A program made the translations under genes and the position numbers. The notes under the pieces were generated by a model, which worked only from the letters and a program-made list of their open reading frames with translations, was not told the DNA's origin and made no database searches. Of a DNA stretch of 64,000 nucleotides, positions 9,426 through 22,000 are shown one piece after another; the stretch's first letter is position 1; every line of letters starts with the position of its first letter. The stretch lies in NCBI GenBank assembly GCA_014218235.1, contig JACBKR010000781.1, forward strand, positions 496,001 through 560,000, given 5' to 3'. Source of the stretch: Colocasia esculenta (Eukaryota; Streptophyta; Magnoliopsida; Alismatales; Araceae).

Positions 9426-12400
9426 ATGGCCGCCGAAGGTGGTGCTGCTCCGGCTCCCCATTCTTCAAGCAACCCTCCTAGCACCGATCCCGCTTGGGCT
9501 CATGGTATCGTTGTGGACATGGCTCGAAGGAAGGTCCAATGCAAATATTGTACCGGGTCTTATCGGGCGGCATATTTCGTTTGAAACAACATCTAGCGGG
9601 AATTAAAGGTGAGGTGGCACCATGCTCGAGAGTTTCTGCTGAAGTTCGAATGCAATTTTGCCAATATATGAAGGAGAAAGAGACATCCAAAGCAAACACT
9701 AGTAGAAGACGGCAACAAATCCGGGAAGATTTGTCTGCCCCTCCTCGAAGGTCCGTAGATTTACCAAGAGGGAGACAATTCTTTGATCTTGATCAAGATG
9801 AAGAAGGTTAGTAATTAGTTAACTTACTTTTGGAACATTTATTTTAGTTTAAGGCTTTAAGCACCCTCCGACCCTCATTCTATTTCTATCTCATATTATA
9901 GAACAATTTCGTCGGGCATCGGAAGCAAGTCGAAGGTCTAATGCGGAAGAGGACTATCTCCGACGTACCGGTCATCACGTAGGTCAAGGTAGTGGCCATG
10001 GGGGTAGCGGACAAGGGAGTTCAAGTGCTGGAATGAGTTCAAATATACCTGAGGTTCCAGTGGATATCCCTAGAGACGGAGATCCTAGAGTGGGACCAAT
10101 AGACCCATTTCTCACCAGGCGAAGGGAGAAGCAACCATCCATTTCTGCAGCATTCAAGAATTTGAAAATATGCAAGGAGAAGATAGGGAGAGCGACGTCA
10201 AGATGGTTCTTCTTCAACAGCATACCGGCTAATGCAGCAAAAGGACCATATTATGAGTCCATGATGAGACTATTGGTGAAGTGGGCAAAGGGGTGGAAGG
10301 CCCTACTTCATATGAAATCTACAACAAATACTTGGATATGGAGGTTGAAGATATGAAGGCATATGTTTCCACATTTGAACGAATATGGGATGAATATGGT
10401 TGCACGTTAATGTGCGATGGATGGACAGGTATGTACAAGTGTTTGGCTAGTTAATTGTTATTCACTTATTCATTAATAAGACATAGGTTTTAATTTTTCA
10501 TATGGAATTGTGCAGGCATTACACGAAGAAGTATGATAAACTTCTTAATCTACTGCAAAGCAGGGACTGTTTTTTGGAAGTCGGTAGACGCTTCTGGCAA
10601 GGTGAAGAATGCGGACTACCTATTTCAGTTGATGGATGAGATGGTGCAGGAGATTGGAGAGAAAAGAATTGTCCAAGTGGTAACCGACAATGCAGCGGCT
10701 TTCAAGTTGGCGGGCCAAAAACTAATGGAGAAAAGGGAACACTTGTATTGGGTTCCTTGCTCCGCGCACTGCATTGACTTAATGCTAGAAGACATTTGTG
10801 AAGATCCAATGGTGGAAAATGTGGTCAACAATGCAAGGTTCGTAACCACTTTCATCTACAACCACAACAACATATTGGACATCATGAGGACGCATACACA
10901 TGGACGGGAGTTGCTTCGGCCAGCACCTACAAGGTTTGCATCCCAATATATTGCATTGGATAGCATAAATGGGCAACGTAGCAACCTTATTAGGATGGTA
11001 GCATCGGAAGAGTGGGAGAACTATATGTCCCGACATGCTCCTACACGGGTGAGGGAGAAGGGAAAGAAGGTGACCGACATTATCCAATCAAAGCCATTTT
11101 GGAAGGGGGTCCAAAATGTGTTGAATGTAGTAGAACCGCTTGTTCGAGTGTTAAGGGCGGTAGATGGGGAGAGGAGATCCGAGATGGGTTACTTGTACGA
11201 GGCTATGGATCGAGCAAAGGAGCTTATCCAAATGAACAACAAAACAACGTATGCCAAGTGGTGGGAAATCGTAGATCGACGATGGGAGCACACATTGCAT
11301 CATGATCTTCATGCTGCAGGTAAGCATAACACTTCAACTCTTGTGAATTGTGATTACATATTATTTACAACTCATGTTTTAACATTTATCTTCTACATGT
11401 AGGGCATTTCTTCAACCCCCAATACATGTATAGGACTGATGGGAGGAGGGAGAACTATGACAATTCCTCCGAAGTGTTGATTGGGGCCAAAAATGTAATC
11501 AAACGGATGCTAGACAATGAGGATAGGGCAATCATAGCATGCAAACAAATGCATGATTATAGACTTCAACTCTACCACTTTGGTACTAGCACGGCACAAC
11601 GAGCTGCTCAGATTTTGAGTCCAGGTTAGAAGTTACTCATCATATTTATTTGCCTGTAGAATGAGTTGGTTCTATTAATTCTATTTTCTAAAACATTATA
11701 CATGCTTCATTTACAGCGGATTGGTGGTTGGATCATGGAAGAACTTATGGATATGAAGACTTGGCCTATGTAGCTATTCGGGTTTTAAGCCAAACAACGT
11801 CTGCCACAGGGTGTGAGAGAAACTGGAGCACATTTGGCTTGATCCACACAAAACAAAGAAACCGCTTGAAGTCTGCACGTCTTGAGAAGTTGGTATTTTG
11901 CCACTACAACATGAGATTGAAGCTTAAAAACCTCCAATTAATCAAGCAAGTTCAAGATAGAGAGACATATAGATCCTCGGGGCAACAACAAGCTGAAGCA
12001 ACTCCATCGGAGACAATAGATATAGAAGAATTTTTGAGGAGGAACATCCACTACATGCATGGGTAAATGCAAGCACTTCGGTTCAACCAGAGTTCGACCC
12101 GCATGATCGTGCATGGGCTGAAGGTAAATGACCTTTACAATGTACATGCATCATTTATAAATTATTTATTTCTCATTTAACATGTTTATGTCTCATTTAG
12201 GTGAGCTTGATGATGTGCCTTTGCTTCCGGAGTTTGAAACTCCTCCAGCCCCTAAACGCCAAAAGAAGACAGTGGGTGCAAGAGGAAGGAGCACGAAACA
12301 TGGCATTAGCATTGCAGACTTGGACACGATCGAGGAAGATATAGATGATGAAACACCGGAGCCAAGCGATAATGTTCAATACCAAACTTCTAATGACTCG

Positions 12401-13070
12401 ACATCGAAGACAAGTACTCCTAGTGAGGGATCCGATCATGGAGGAGATGTCCTAGTTGTCAGCAGTGTACCGCACCGGCACCGCCACCCGACCCTATTGT
12501 ATTCACCGGAGAGGAAGACTTCACCCATGCTACTCAAGATCAACATCATGGGAGTAGGGAAGGGAGGGAAGCACAAACCTCAAGTCAACAATATGCACGA
12601 AAGGGGAAGAAAGTGGCATCTCAATTGCAAGGGCAAGGGCAAGGCCAAGGAGCATCCGAAGATTCGGGATACAATCCCAACTTCATTCCGCATAGACGGA
12701 ATTGGTTAATGAAGAAGAAGAAGATGCAAGAGGAGTGGGAGCGTCAAGAAAAGCTACGGATGGAGTTTGAGACCATGGAGCAAGCGTCAGATACATCATT
12801 TATGCTTCCACTGAAGGATATTACCAAGGGCAGGGAGGCTACTTGGGATATCCTCAATACCCGGATGCATCATATTACACCGGAGGTGGAGCATATGCAC
12901 AATCCACTGAGTCCGATTCACATTCACATGACTCATATGAGTCATATGGCTCATATCAAGTGCCTGAAATACCGGGCTACACACCAATCACTATCATATA
13001 TGCGAACACGGATGCCTATAGTCAATATTTGACTCAATATGAGGCATATTACCAACATTATATGTCTTGA
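9426..13070 (+). pseudogene. hAT transposase copy B (BED finger, DUF659, hAT dimerisation domain), frameshifted
   Basis: Exons inferred from GT/AG borders and copy A: 9426-9806, 9902-10428, 10516-11319, 11403-11624, 11717-12123 and 12201-13070. Exon 1 has a BED finger broken by loss of one base after CKYC near 9555. Exon 2 has a one-base loss near 10264. Exon 3 encodes the DUF659/RNase-H-like core with VVTDNAAAFKLAG and the conserved WVPCSAHCIDLMLED. Exon 5 has the dimerisation region, with TSATGCERNWSTF and RLEKLVFCHYNMRL. A further missing T near 12034 stops exon 5 early. Exon 6 is a low-complexity Gln/Gly/Tyr/Ser-rich tail spread over three frames. At least three frameshifts make it a pseudogene, although the core exons are long and clean, which suggests recent decay. 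Confidence 0.92.
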
Positions 13071-14789
13071 CAGATTATGTAAACCTTATGTCCACACAAT
13101 ATAATGTACGATTCCAATAAATATAATTTTTTCATGTATTTCAGTTCATAAATACAATGTTCATATATTTCCTATTTTTTCATATTTTTCTATTTTTTTT
13201 TTCAATTTTTTTAAGGGGGGCGATCCACCCCCCTTTTTCTTGGCCAACCCGGTCGGGCTCGGCCCGGCTCGGCCGAGCCGGGCTCAAGATCGCCGGGTCG
13301 GATCGGTTTTGGGCCGACCGATCCGATCCCGATCCCCGAGATTTTGAACCTTGGAATGAAGGATTAAAGGTTGACCGATAATGATCAATTATGAATTGTT
13401 GTGGTTTGCCGAGTTCGGTAGTTCGGGGCTTAATTCGAAATGCCTCTCTAGTTGTGTACCTCAAGTTCTCTATTAGGCAGGCACGTTTGTGCTTGAGATT
13501 TTGTCCCGGTACTGTGTGTGTCGTCGAGGTCTGTGTCATCTTCCTAAACACTCTCACTCATTTGTCGAGTAGTCTGTCCGGCTGAGGGAAAGACGACAGT
13601 GGGGCAGCGACTTGTGGTGCGTTGTTCTTTCAGTTCGATCGTTTGTAACACTCTCATGGTTCATGGTTGGGGGACAGACACCAGTAGACGTACTAGTTTT
13701 CAACTAGTCCCGTGTTGCCACAGCCTCACTTTGAGGGCTCCAGAACCCTTAGATGTGTGTCAGACGTGGATCTACAGTCTGTCCAGATTGCAGGTGGTGT
13801 TGGTTGATCTCTACAGCTTCTTGTACTTGTAGAGGAGGAGCCGTAGTTGGACCTTTCGTCCATGGCTGTGAAACTGAGAGGTGTTTTCCTGTGTTGGTTT
13901 ATCCAGGTCGAGTACTAACGTTATGAACCAATAGTCGTGACCCGAGTGGTAGCGTCGTTCCTTCTGACTCTGCTTGTTAGTTTACTTCGTAGTGTGTGAT
14001 GTGGAACTCGATAAAGTACCGTTCATTTGTACTATGGTCTACAGTTTCCTTAGTTTCCTCTTAGTGGCTTACTTCGAGTGCCTATCTAGTTTATGTAGCT
14101 CTTAGATGGCAGTTTATTATGAGTAATTGTGGTTTTATTGTTATTTCTGTTAATTAGGGATATCATGAATAGTTAGTTGTTAGCAATATGGTGTTTACCT
14201 GTGTAATTAGAAAGCTGGCATAGTTTCTAGCTCTTTGTGAGTTTCCATTAGATGGCTATATATGAGCCGACCGATGTGATTGTATTATTTGTATCGTCTT
14301 TTTGTTACAGGTGGATTATATATATGTTGTTTTGAGGAGTTTCTCTGCTGAGTCTGTGACTTTATGAGGCTCACACCCCTGCACTCCCTTTCAGGTGCTT
14401 TAGCAGGGGTGGTTTTTGGAGGCGGGATTGTACCACTAGCAGTAGTGTGAGCTTTGCTCCTGTTGTACATCTCGGAATATGCCCTAGGCAATTGTAATAA
14501 TATATTGGGACAACCTAATTCTATAAATGTGTATAAGATCATGTACTTTATCATGCATATTTATACTTGTGTGGTTATCTTTTATATTCTTACTAAACAT
14601 GTGTGTGTGATATCCCTTGCGAGACTTTGGTGTGTTCGCGGGAGGTGGATCTAGATATGGAGTTTGTTTGGAGTCTTTGGACATAAGTATCCAGGGCCGC
14701 TACCCCCCCCCCTCCTCTTTTCTTTCTGACAAGCCAGTCCACAGATCTATTGACATCTGTGAGTCTGTGAATATGGACTGGCAAATACA

Positions 14790-15130
14790 GTCACAGGGGT
14801 GCCCCCCACCAGCTGGGCCTGTCCCAGTTCCCCTTTTAGAGAGAAGGGGGGATGGCCAGGGAAGACAGGCCCCCACCTGACAGTCACAGGGTTGCCCCGA
14901 CAGTCTGGGCACGTTCCCCAGCTCCCCTTTTAAGAAAAGAAAAAAAAAACCACCCACCCACAGACAGACAGGCAGCCATACTCCCACCTGACTGTCAGTG
15001 TCACAGGGGCAACTCCACTGGCTATGCCCATTCCCCATTTCTCTTCTTAGCCAGGGCCCCACCTGACAGTCACAGGGGCACCCCCAAAAGAAAAATCACC
15101 CCCGCAGACGGCCAGGCCTCCACCTGATCA
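14790..15130. repeat. Degenerate minisatellite, about 110-bp unit
   Basis: Four imperfect copies, each opening with CAGTCACAGGGG or a variant (14790, 14881, 14995, 15069) and each carrying TTCCCC and CTTTTAAGA/CTTCTTAG further on, with CCCACCTGA between copies. There is no coding signal. It lies just outside the plus-strand LTR-like unit. Confidence 0.7.
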
Positions 15131-15139
15131 GAAAAGCCA

Positions 15140-15475
15140 CCCTTTTATGAAGATTTTAATTCCTGTTAATTTTTGGAATTTCATTCCTGATAATTCCTGC
15201 TGATTCATTGCTCTCAATTCCTATTAATAAATTTTTGTTAACTATTGTTAATTTCTAGGATTCTTTTCTAGTTAGTATTGCTATTAAATTGTTAATTCCT
15301 GGACATTCTTTTATCATAATAAGAGTTTTTATTACTGATATTCCTGTTAATTCATTGATGTTAATTACTCAATCAATTTCGTTAACTATTGTTCATTTTT
15401 AGGTATTCACTTCTAATTTTTAATGCTGTTAAATTGTTCATTCCTGTTATTTTCTGGACATTTCTTTTATCCCGC
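15140..15475. repeat. AT-rich degenerate tandem repeat, about 140-bp unit
   Basis: Two clear copies (from about 15238 and about 15380) start GTTAACTATTGTT and end GGACATTCTTTTATC or GGACATTTCTTTTATC. A weaker partial copy precedes them. TTAATTCCTG-like words recur throughout. Confidence 0.65.
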
Positions 15476-15478
15476 ATG

Positions 15479-15534
<56 letters not shown>

Positions 15535-15574
15535 TATCCTTTTTCATCTGGAGACCCTATCCCCCGAGATTGTA

Positions 15575-15627
<53 letters not shown>

Positions 15628-15662
15628 TATCCTTCTTCATCTGGAGACCCTATCCCCCGAGC
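15479..15662. repeat. Duplicated compound (TA)n(TG)n microsatellite
   Basis: A (TA)n(TG)n tract (15479-15531) plus the flank TTTGTATCC...CCCCCGAG is repeated with a 93-bp period as a second (TA)n(TG)n tract (15575-15624) with the same flank. The Cys-Val repeat open frames across it are translation artefacts. Confidence 0.9.
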
Positions 15663-16015
15663 TTGTACCAGATCTCTTCACTCCAACCCCTCCAAGATGA
15701 AGCTGAGATTGGATATGGCAACTAGTGCTCTGAACTCCTGCACACTATGAACTTTTCAGTGCCCAAGGCTCAAACTTCATGTTCAAAAAACATTTAAATC
15801 AACTCAGTTATCACCAATGTTATTTTTCTCAGGCATTCCCTGGGAACATTCTATATTGGCATTTTCTTCATTCTATACAAGTCAAGATAGCTGTTGTTTA
15901 TTTCCTTAAATTCCTTTGGCAACTTGCTCTACAATCTTACCAAATAAAAGATAAGTTTTATATAACTCTACGGATAGAAATAAAGCTAATTCAAAAGAAA
16001 GTGAAATTATTTTAC

Positions 16016-19000
16016 CTAATACGTGACAAAGCACCCAACAACTGTGCAACAAGATCCAATAGAAGCCCCCTTAAATCGACCAATGAAGGATAATCGACCT
16101 GACTAACAACCCTGCAACAGTATAGCAACAGTAAACAGTTCATAACAAAGAAGTCACAGAACATAATGTAATACGAATCTGATAAAAGGTGATACACAAC
16201 TACTTTTTTTTAAAGTGGTTAATACCACATGTATATATTAAGAAAGAAGGAAAATGTACAAGTATAGGTGATACACAACTAGATATCAATATATTTCTAT
16301 ATTATACAATGTTCCAAATGCAAATACCACAAATAACAAGTTCAAACTTTGAGACCGAGACATGCCTATTTTACTCTACAAACCATTACCAATATAAAAT
16401 GTAGAAACACTAAGTTTTCAAATACATCTCACATGGTAATACATATATGGGAGTGAAACACATTGGAGTTCTGATACTTTTACTAACTGTTGTTTCCCTA
16501 TGTTTCTGGCATACTGACAATATGGTCGTCAGTTCAGTTAATATAAGGACACTTTCCATTTTCAACACCATGATCATTTATAGCCCTTTGACATTGATGC
16601 ATATATTTCCAAATTGTAATATAAAGAATAGAAAGCATGAGTTGATATGATATGACTTTTATAATGTAGGTCACCCATACTTATGAAATTTAGACAATTA
16701 CATAAATCCACTGATTAGTACCAGTATGATCATTTTAGTACACCAATTCAAATCAAGAAGGCCAGATGCTGAAGTCCTAAACAGAATATTTGGCACAAGA
16801 AGTCAATTGTTGATGCTTCAAGCATTCAAAGCATAACATAAGAAGTTGATTCCTAGTCCACAACTGAAAATTTTCTTTACAAAGTTTTAATCAGTAACGG
16901 TAACTGTACAATTTACTAAAAACCCATTATATATGATGGCATAAGAAAACTTAGTAACAAAAGATATTCCTACTAAACATAGTATTCAATGAAACTATTT
17001 TTCCCATGAACATAAAGAACACACATATATTCTGCTCAAATGGACACAACTGACAAACTGTTTGCAAATTAAGCATTCACTTACCCAGCAGCCAATTGTG
17101 GGTATCTAGGCATCATATATTCCAGCTCACTGCAAGTCCCTGCAGTCAATTGTGAGGGATCTTGGCATCATATATTCCAGCTCACTGCAAGTCTAATAAT
17201 TGCCCAAGTTATGGCAATAAGCACTTGGGTATATGCCCTAGTTTGGAGCTGGCAGAGGAGATCTCGGCATCTTGCTAGTCAGAAGGATCATCATTGTTGG
17301 AAGGAAGATTGAGGTAGGAGGATGGGTTCCCAATGTGCCAAGATTCAAAAGACTCCTAGTTGGGTTGCCGTCAGAGGTTTTTGTATGCACCGATGATGGA
17401 GGGAGGTGGGGGTAAGTGAGATGCAGTTTGTGGGCCATGCCATCTAAGTAAAAGGGTCTAATTGTCTAAAAGACACCTGGCAACTGGGACTCACATGGAA
17501 TTGGAGGATAGCAAGCTTTTGGTTATGGTCACAGTTAGGGGTTTTCACGGTTCGGTTCGGTTCGGTTTGGACCCATTTTTTGAGAAAACCGAACCGAATT
17601 TAAAGTGAACCGAAATGGGAAAAAAATGGGAAAAAGGCGTTTAATGGGGGGGGTTGTGAGCATCGAACTCACAACCTCCCCCATGGTAACGGGCGCTCCA
17701 ACCACTGCGCTGCTGTTTCTTTTGTATTATATTATATTATATTATTTATATTATATATACATATGTTCGGTTCATTTCGGTTCTTCAGTCTCAAACTGAA
17801 CTGAACTGTGATACTCTCCAAACCGAACCGAACCGAACCGAACCGGTCGGTTCGGTTCGGTTTTTCGGTTTGGACAGATTTTTGAACACCCAACTCACAG
17901 TGAGACACTAAGGCTCAAGAGAGGCCAAAAGGGATCAGGCTCAAGTTGCAGAACTGAAAACTGATCCAGATTGGCTACATCTGCCAGACTGGACATCCAA
18001 TGCCCCTCCCCTGGATCCAGTCCAAGCCAAGTTTTGATATTTCCAAGGTTTAAATTTTGTAAACTCAAATATGCAGGGTCATCTGCACAATATTTAAACC
18101 TACTTCACCCTTCCAAGGGCCTCAAAGAGTCCTTGCAGATATGCAGGGGTGGAACAGAGGGGGAGGTGGTGGTGAGGGGCTGGCAGCCAGTGGCAACAGT
18201 TGGAACAGTGGCAGATGCACCAGACAGAAGTAGACCAGTAACACATGGTGGTGGTGGTGGTGACGATAGGCTGACAACCATTTTTTCCAAAGTTTTTATA
18301 GTGGTGAATGGGAAGCTGGATCCACACATCTGGCCTTATCCCAATCCGACCTGTCCAATCCCTCACCAACAAGAATCAGGGATCAGGGGTGTGATCAGAC
18401 CAATCAGGCTGAAAACAACCAGCACAGCCAATCTGGGCCCATTCATTCTGATTTGGTCAACAGTGCTGAGGCTTTAAGTTTGAGATATGAATTAATGAAT
18501 GTGCAAAGATGGTTGGCAAAGAAGACAAGCTAAGGTCGTGGGCCAGCCTTCTTGACATAGGCTTGGAAGCCACAGTGGGCACTGGGCTCTCAGGGAGGAG
18601 AAACCCTGATGACATTATGACAAGTATGTTCATTCTAAGAAGCCAAATATGAAACATTTGCCAGGCACTCACTAATGCTGAATGGAGAGGAGCATCAGAC
18701 AGGGAACAATGGCTCTTGGAATGGTGGCTCTTGATATACGAGACTGAGACGAGGCTGGACTGTTGCACATGGGAAGTGGCTGTGATGCTGGAGCAAGAAG
18801 CCAAGGATTAAGATTGACGAAAAGAGAGGAAATAATGGAAGAAGAAGACAACAGAGAAAAGACAAAAGAGAAAGAAGAGAAGGGGGTAGGTTGGCTCTTT
18901 TGCTGGGAACAAGAAGGGAAAAAGGAAGGGGAAGGGAAGAAGAAAAGAAGGGGGTTGCTAAGGCTTCACATCATAGGAAGTGTCAGCTTCATGCTGGCAG

Positions 19001-22000
19001 CTGCAAAGAACAATTATTTTCCTCAAACCATTCTAAACCTTTAGTTCGGCTTACATAAATATTTATATTAGCTTGATCATGAAGGTAAATACCAAATCCA
19101 CCCTACTTAATAAGATTGTAAGAAACATAACCAATAGAATAAAAAGAAGTGCACCAAAATCTAAGAGATTATTTATTACATAAAAGGCCCACTAAAACAA
19201 AAGATATTCTTCTCTTCCAATCGGATCCTTGTTATGCCACGCATTAGTAAGTCCAACATGTTGACCAGGCTGATCTTGTTCCAGCATCATTCCTAAGGAT
19301 GTTCTCCTAAAAGGAAGAAGATGTGAGTCAGATAAATCATGTAGACTATTGATTGACTCATTAGATTGTGGCTGAGGTGTGAACTGAATGGTTGGCCAAA
19401 GTCTAGCATGGGGTGATTGGGTTTTAAATTTCAACTTGAAATTTGAACAGCCCATGAATCTGTGGTCCATGTAAGACTGTTGCCAAGTTGGCAGGCTCAG
19501 TATGAGATCACTGACACAGATGCTTTCTAGTTAAGCACTTAAGCTGTTCCCTATGACAGGTGATGCTGGCAAATTGGAGGACATCGGCACTCCGCAGCTC
19601 TGCCTTGTATATTTGCCAGCTTTAGCAGAAGGGAGCAGGCTAAGTGCAGATCTGCAGTGCTCCATGCCATCCAACATGGTGCAAGTCAGGAGATGAACAT
19701 CAATGGTTAAGCAGGCTTGGCCTTAGCAACAACTCCAACTTGTGCTGCCTGCGTGGCAAGGACTGCAAAGTGCAAACAGTAACAGCAGACATCACAGGCA
19801 GCATGGCATCCTTTTTGGAGGGAGTCAGATGATGTGACATATATGCCCATGGAGACTCTGCCTTATCCTTCATCTAGAAGATGCAGATCAGTGTTACCTT
19901 CAAAGGTGTCAGTAAGCTCAAATTAGTGGCACAAGATAAGGAAAATATGAGTCCTGTCTTTGAGGTTGAAGAGAGGCTGATCGTGCTCCTTAACCTTCTC
20001 AAAGGGACATGGAATTGACGCTGACAATTGAGCAGATTCAGAAGGCCAAGAAACATAGCACTTTAAATACCATTTTTTATCACTTTTGCCATCTGACCCA
20101 GCGTTCCAAACTATAAGGCCAAGCACCTCAAAGTACAGATTTTTCATGGTTCCTCAAGAAAATAATCAGCTTTAGAAAATTATCATTAATTACCATGAAC
20201 AAGCTCTTATATTCAGGGACCAGAAAAAAAATAGAGGTAACAATCTAATATGCTATGCCATAGTCTCACCTGTCAGCATTGATTAGCCAATCAAACACAA
20301 AGTTTTCAAGACCAGACCAAAGTTTTTCTGTTCAAAAGGTCAAAATTAGGAGATTAGTTGGTGTGTGATCTGCAAAAGGAATGCTTCCCACATAGGGGGA
20401 AATATTGTGAAAAAATGCATGCTGTAGAAAAGGGGATAGGGATACCTGTAATTCCCTCCTGTGGGCAACACTCTACAAAACGAATGCACGCAGAACAAAA
20501 TATGCATTCCACTGCAAGCTGTACAATGGAAGAATTTGAAAAAGAGGCAAACATTGAAGATAATCACTTATCAAGTGCAGTATAAAACCAGACGTTATAT
20601 TGAAAAAATGGTTCTGTTACCTGTCCTCACCAAAGATGTTTAAATGCCTAATTGAATAGTGGCAAATGTACAAAAGGGCAAACCTTAAGAGCAGTCACTT
20701 AAAACATAAAGTATAATCCCAAAACTTCTTGTAGAGTACAAGATCATCATGTTCAGGGGCCTAAGAAACCTACTGATGCACATAAGTCATCTTACAAGCT
20801 GGCAATGGAAATCAGACAGAACCACCCTTGAACAGGAGAGACAATCTAACATGTGCCCTGAGTTCCAGTGGTCCACAGGCACTGCAAAACCTAATCTTTT
20901 CTCTCCAGGAAGGATGATGACAATCACAATAATGTTCTTTCTGACTATGATGGTGGAGTTTCTATACAAATCTTGGAATCTAATTTGCTAATATTACATC
21001 AGTTGTGGATGGATTTAGTCTTGGGTTACAGAAAAATGGACCTCCCTGCTCATAACCAATCGGTTTCAAGTTGGATGCTCTAACATGGCATGAGAGCTAG
21101 TCCATGCCCAACCCGATGCTTCTTGCTTGTCTTCTGTTCTGTCTCATTTGACCCCCTCATCTCTTGCACTCCACATGACATGTCCTCTATGATATTGACC
21201 TGGATGTTAGGCAGCAGCATTAAATCCCACATTGGTTGTGGATGGATTCAGACTTGGGTTTATAGGAAAATGGGTACTGTTCTCCACAGATAGCCAACTG
21301 GTTTTGAGATGGATGCTCTAACATAAATAAAGCCATACATACATCAATCTAGGGCAATAGCTAAAGAAGGGAGGGGAGGCAGGGGGACAAATGGGAGCAT
21401 ATGTAATGATACCATAATTCCCCCAGCATATCATAGAATGTACAAAAGTTTACAACGAAATTAAAAGAAGGTTTTTGGCATAAACTTTATGGGACATGAG
21501 CAGGCATCTAAATAGTGATGGAATCAATTAAATCTGGTAGGCAACAAAAATAGAAATAACCAAACCTTTTTCTGGTATGTAGATGCATCATTTGCTCCCT
21601 TTGGAGATTCACTGCATTAAATTAAACCATATCCTATAAATGACATAGAAATACAAGGACATAACAACCCGAAAACTAAATGACATTATTAGGTAGTAAA
21701 AAGACTCCAAATGTACGGGCATGCAACAATGTAAATCCAATGTTGATGCACTATGGCAATAATTCACACAAATGTGCTGGCAGGAGAAAAGATAAATTCT
21801 CATATATCAACTGGTTCCTTGCCTGCAAGCAATTAGTAAATAACACGACCATTTTAAGTTTCACGTGCATCTACATCAGTGAAATACCCCCCCTCCATAT
21901 ATGGCTTCATAACACTTTGGACAAAGAATCCCATAATAGTATCCTTAAAGCATGACACGAGAATAGGTTCATATGCTGTAGAACCTCACAATAATTTTCT

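Larger units (their letters stand above)
8835..13361 (+). mobile_element. Complete hAT transposon copy B with 8-bp target duplication
   Basis: Element 8843-13353 (4511 bp), flanked by perfect GAATGAAG duplications at 8835-8842 and 13354-13361. Terminal repeats are imperfect: 5' CAGGGAATCAAAACTCGG against 3' CAAGGTTCAAAATCTCGG (reverse complement). Both ends carry GC-rich subterminal zones (8860-9040 and 13220-13340) filled with GGCTCGG and CGATCCGA-like words, plausible transposase-binding repeats. A TATA promoter and a six-exon transposase gene lie between. The element interrupts the plus-strand LTR-like unit. Confidence 0.96.
8205..14700 (+). mobile_element. Second, 5'-truncated copy of the chromovirus-type LTR, split by hAT copy B
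   Basis: Segments 8225-8842 plus 13362-14700 align, in inverse orientation, with 7780 down to 5114 and then 1987-1795. Anchors include GTTCTTCGCG near 8320 (matching 7650-7660 inverted), GTACCACTAGCAGTAGTGTG near 14430 (matching 5140-5172 inverted), and the 3' end ATCCAGGGCCG near 14690 (matching 1805-1815 inverted). The copy lacks the first 0.4 kb and is shorter inside. No coding content was seen. Confidence 0.55.

Noticed and set aside
15389..15750. Frames with Cys-Val and Ile-Tyr repeats
   Set aside because: Translation of (TG)n and (TA)n microsatellites.
17645..17713. A tRNA gene
   Set aside because: T- and D-arm shapes are present but there is no acceptor stem and the anticodon stem does not pair; it lies inside a repeat.
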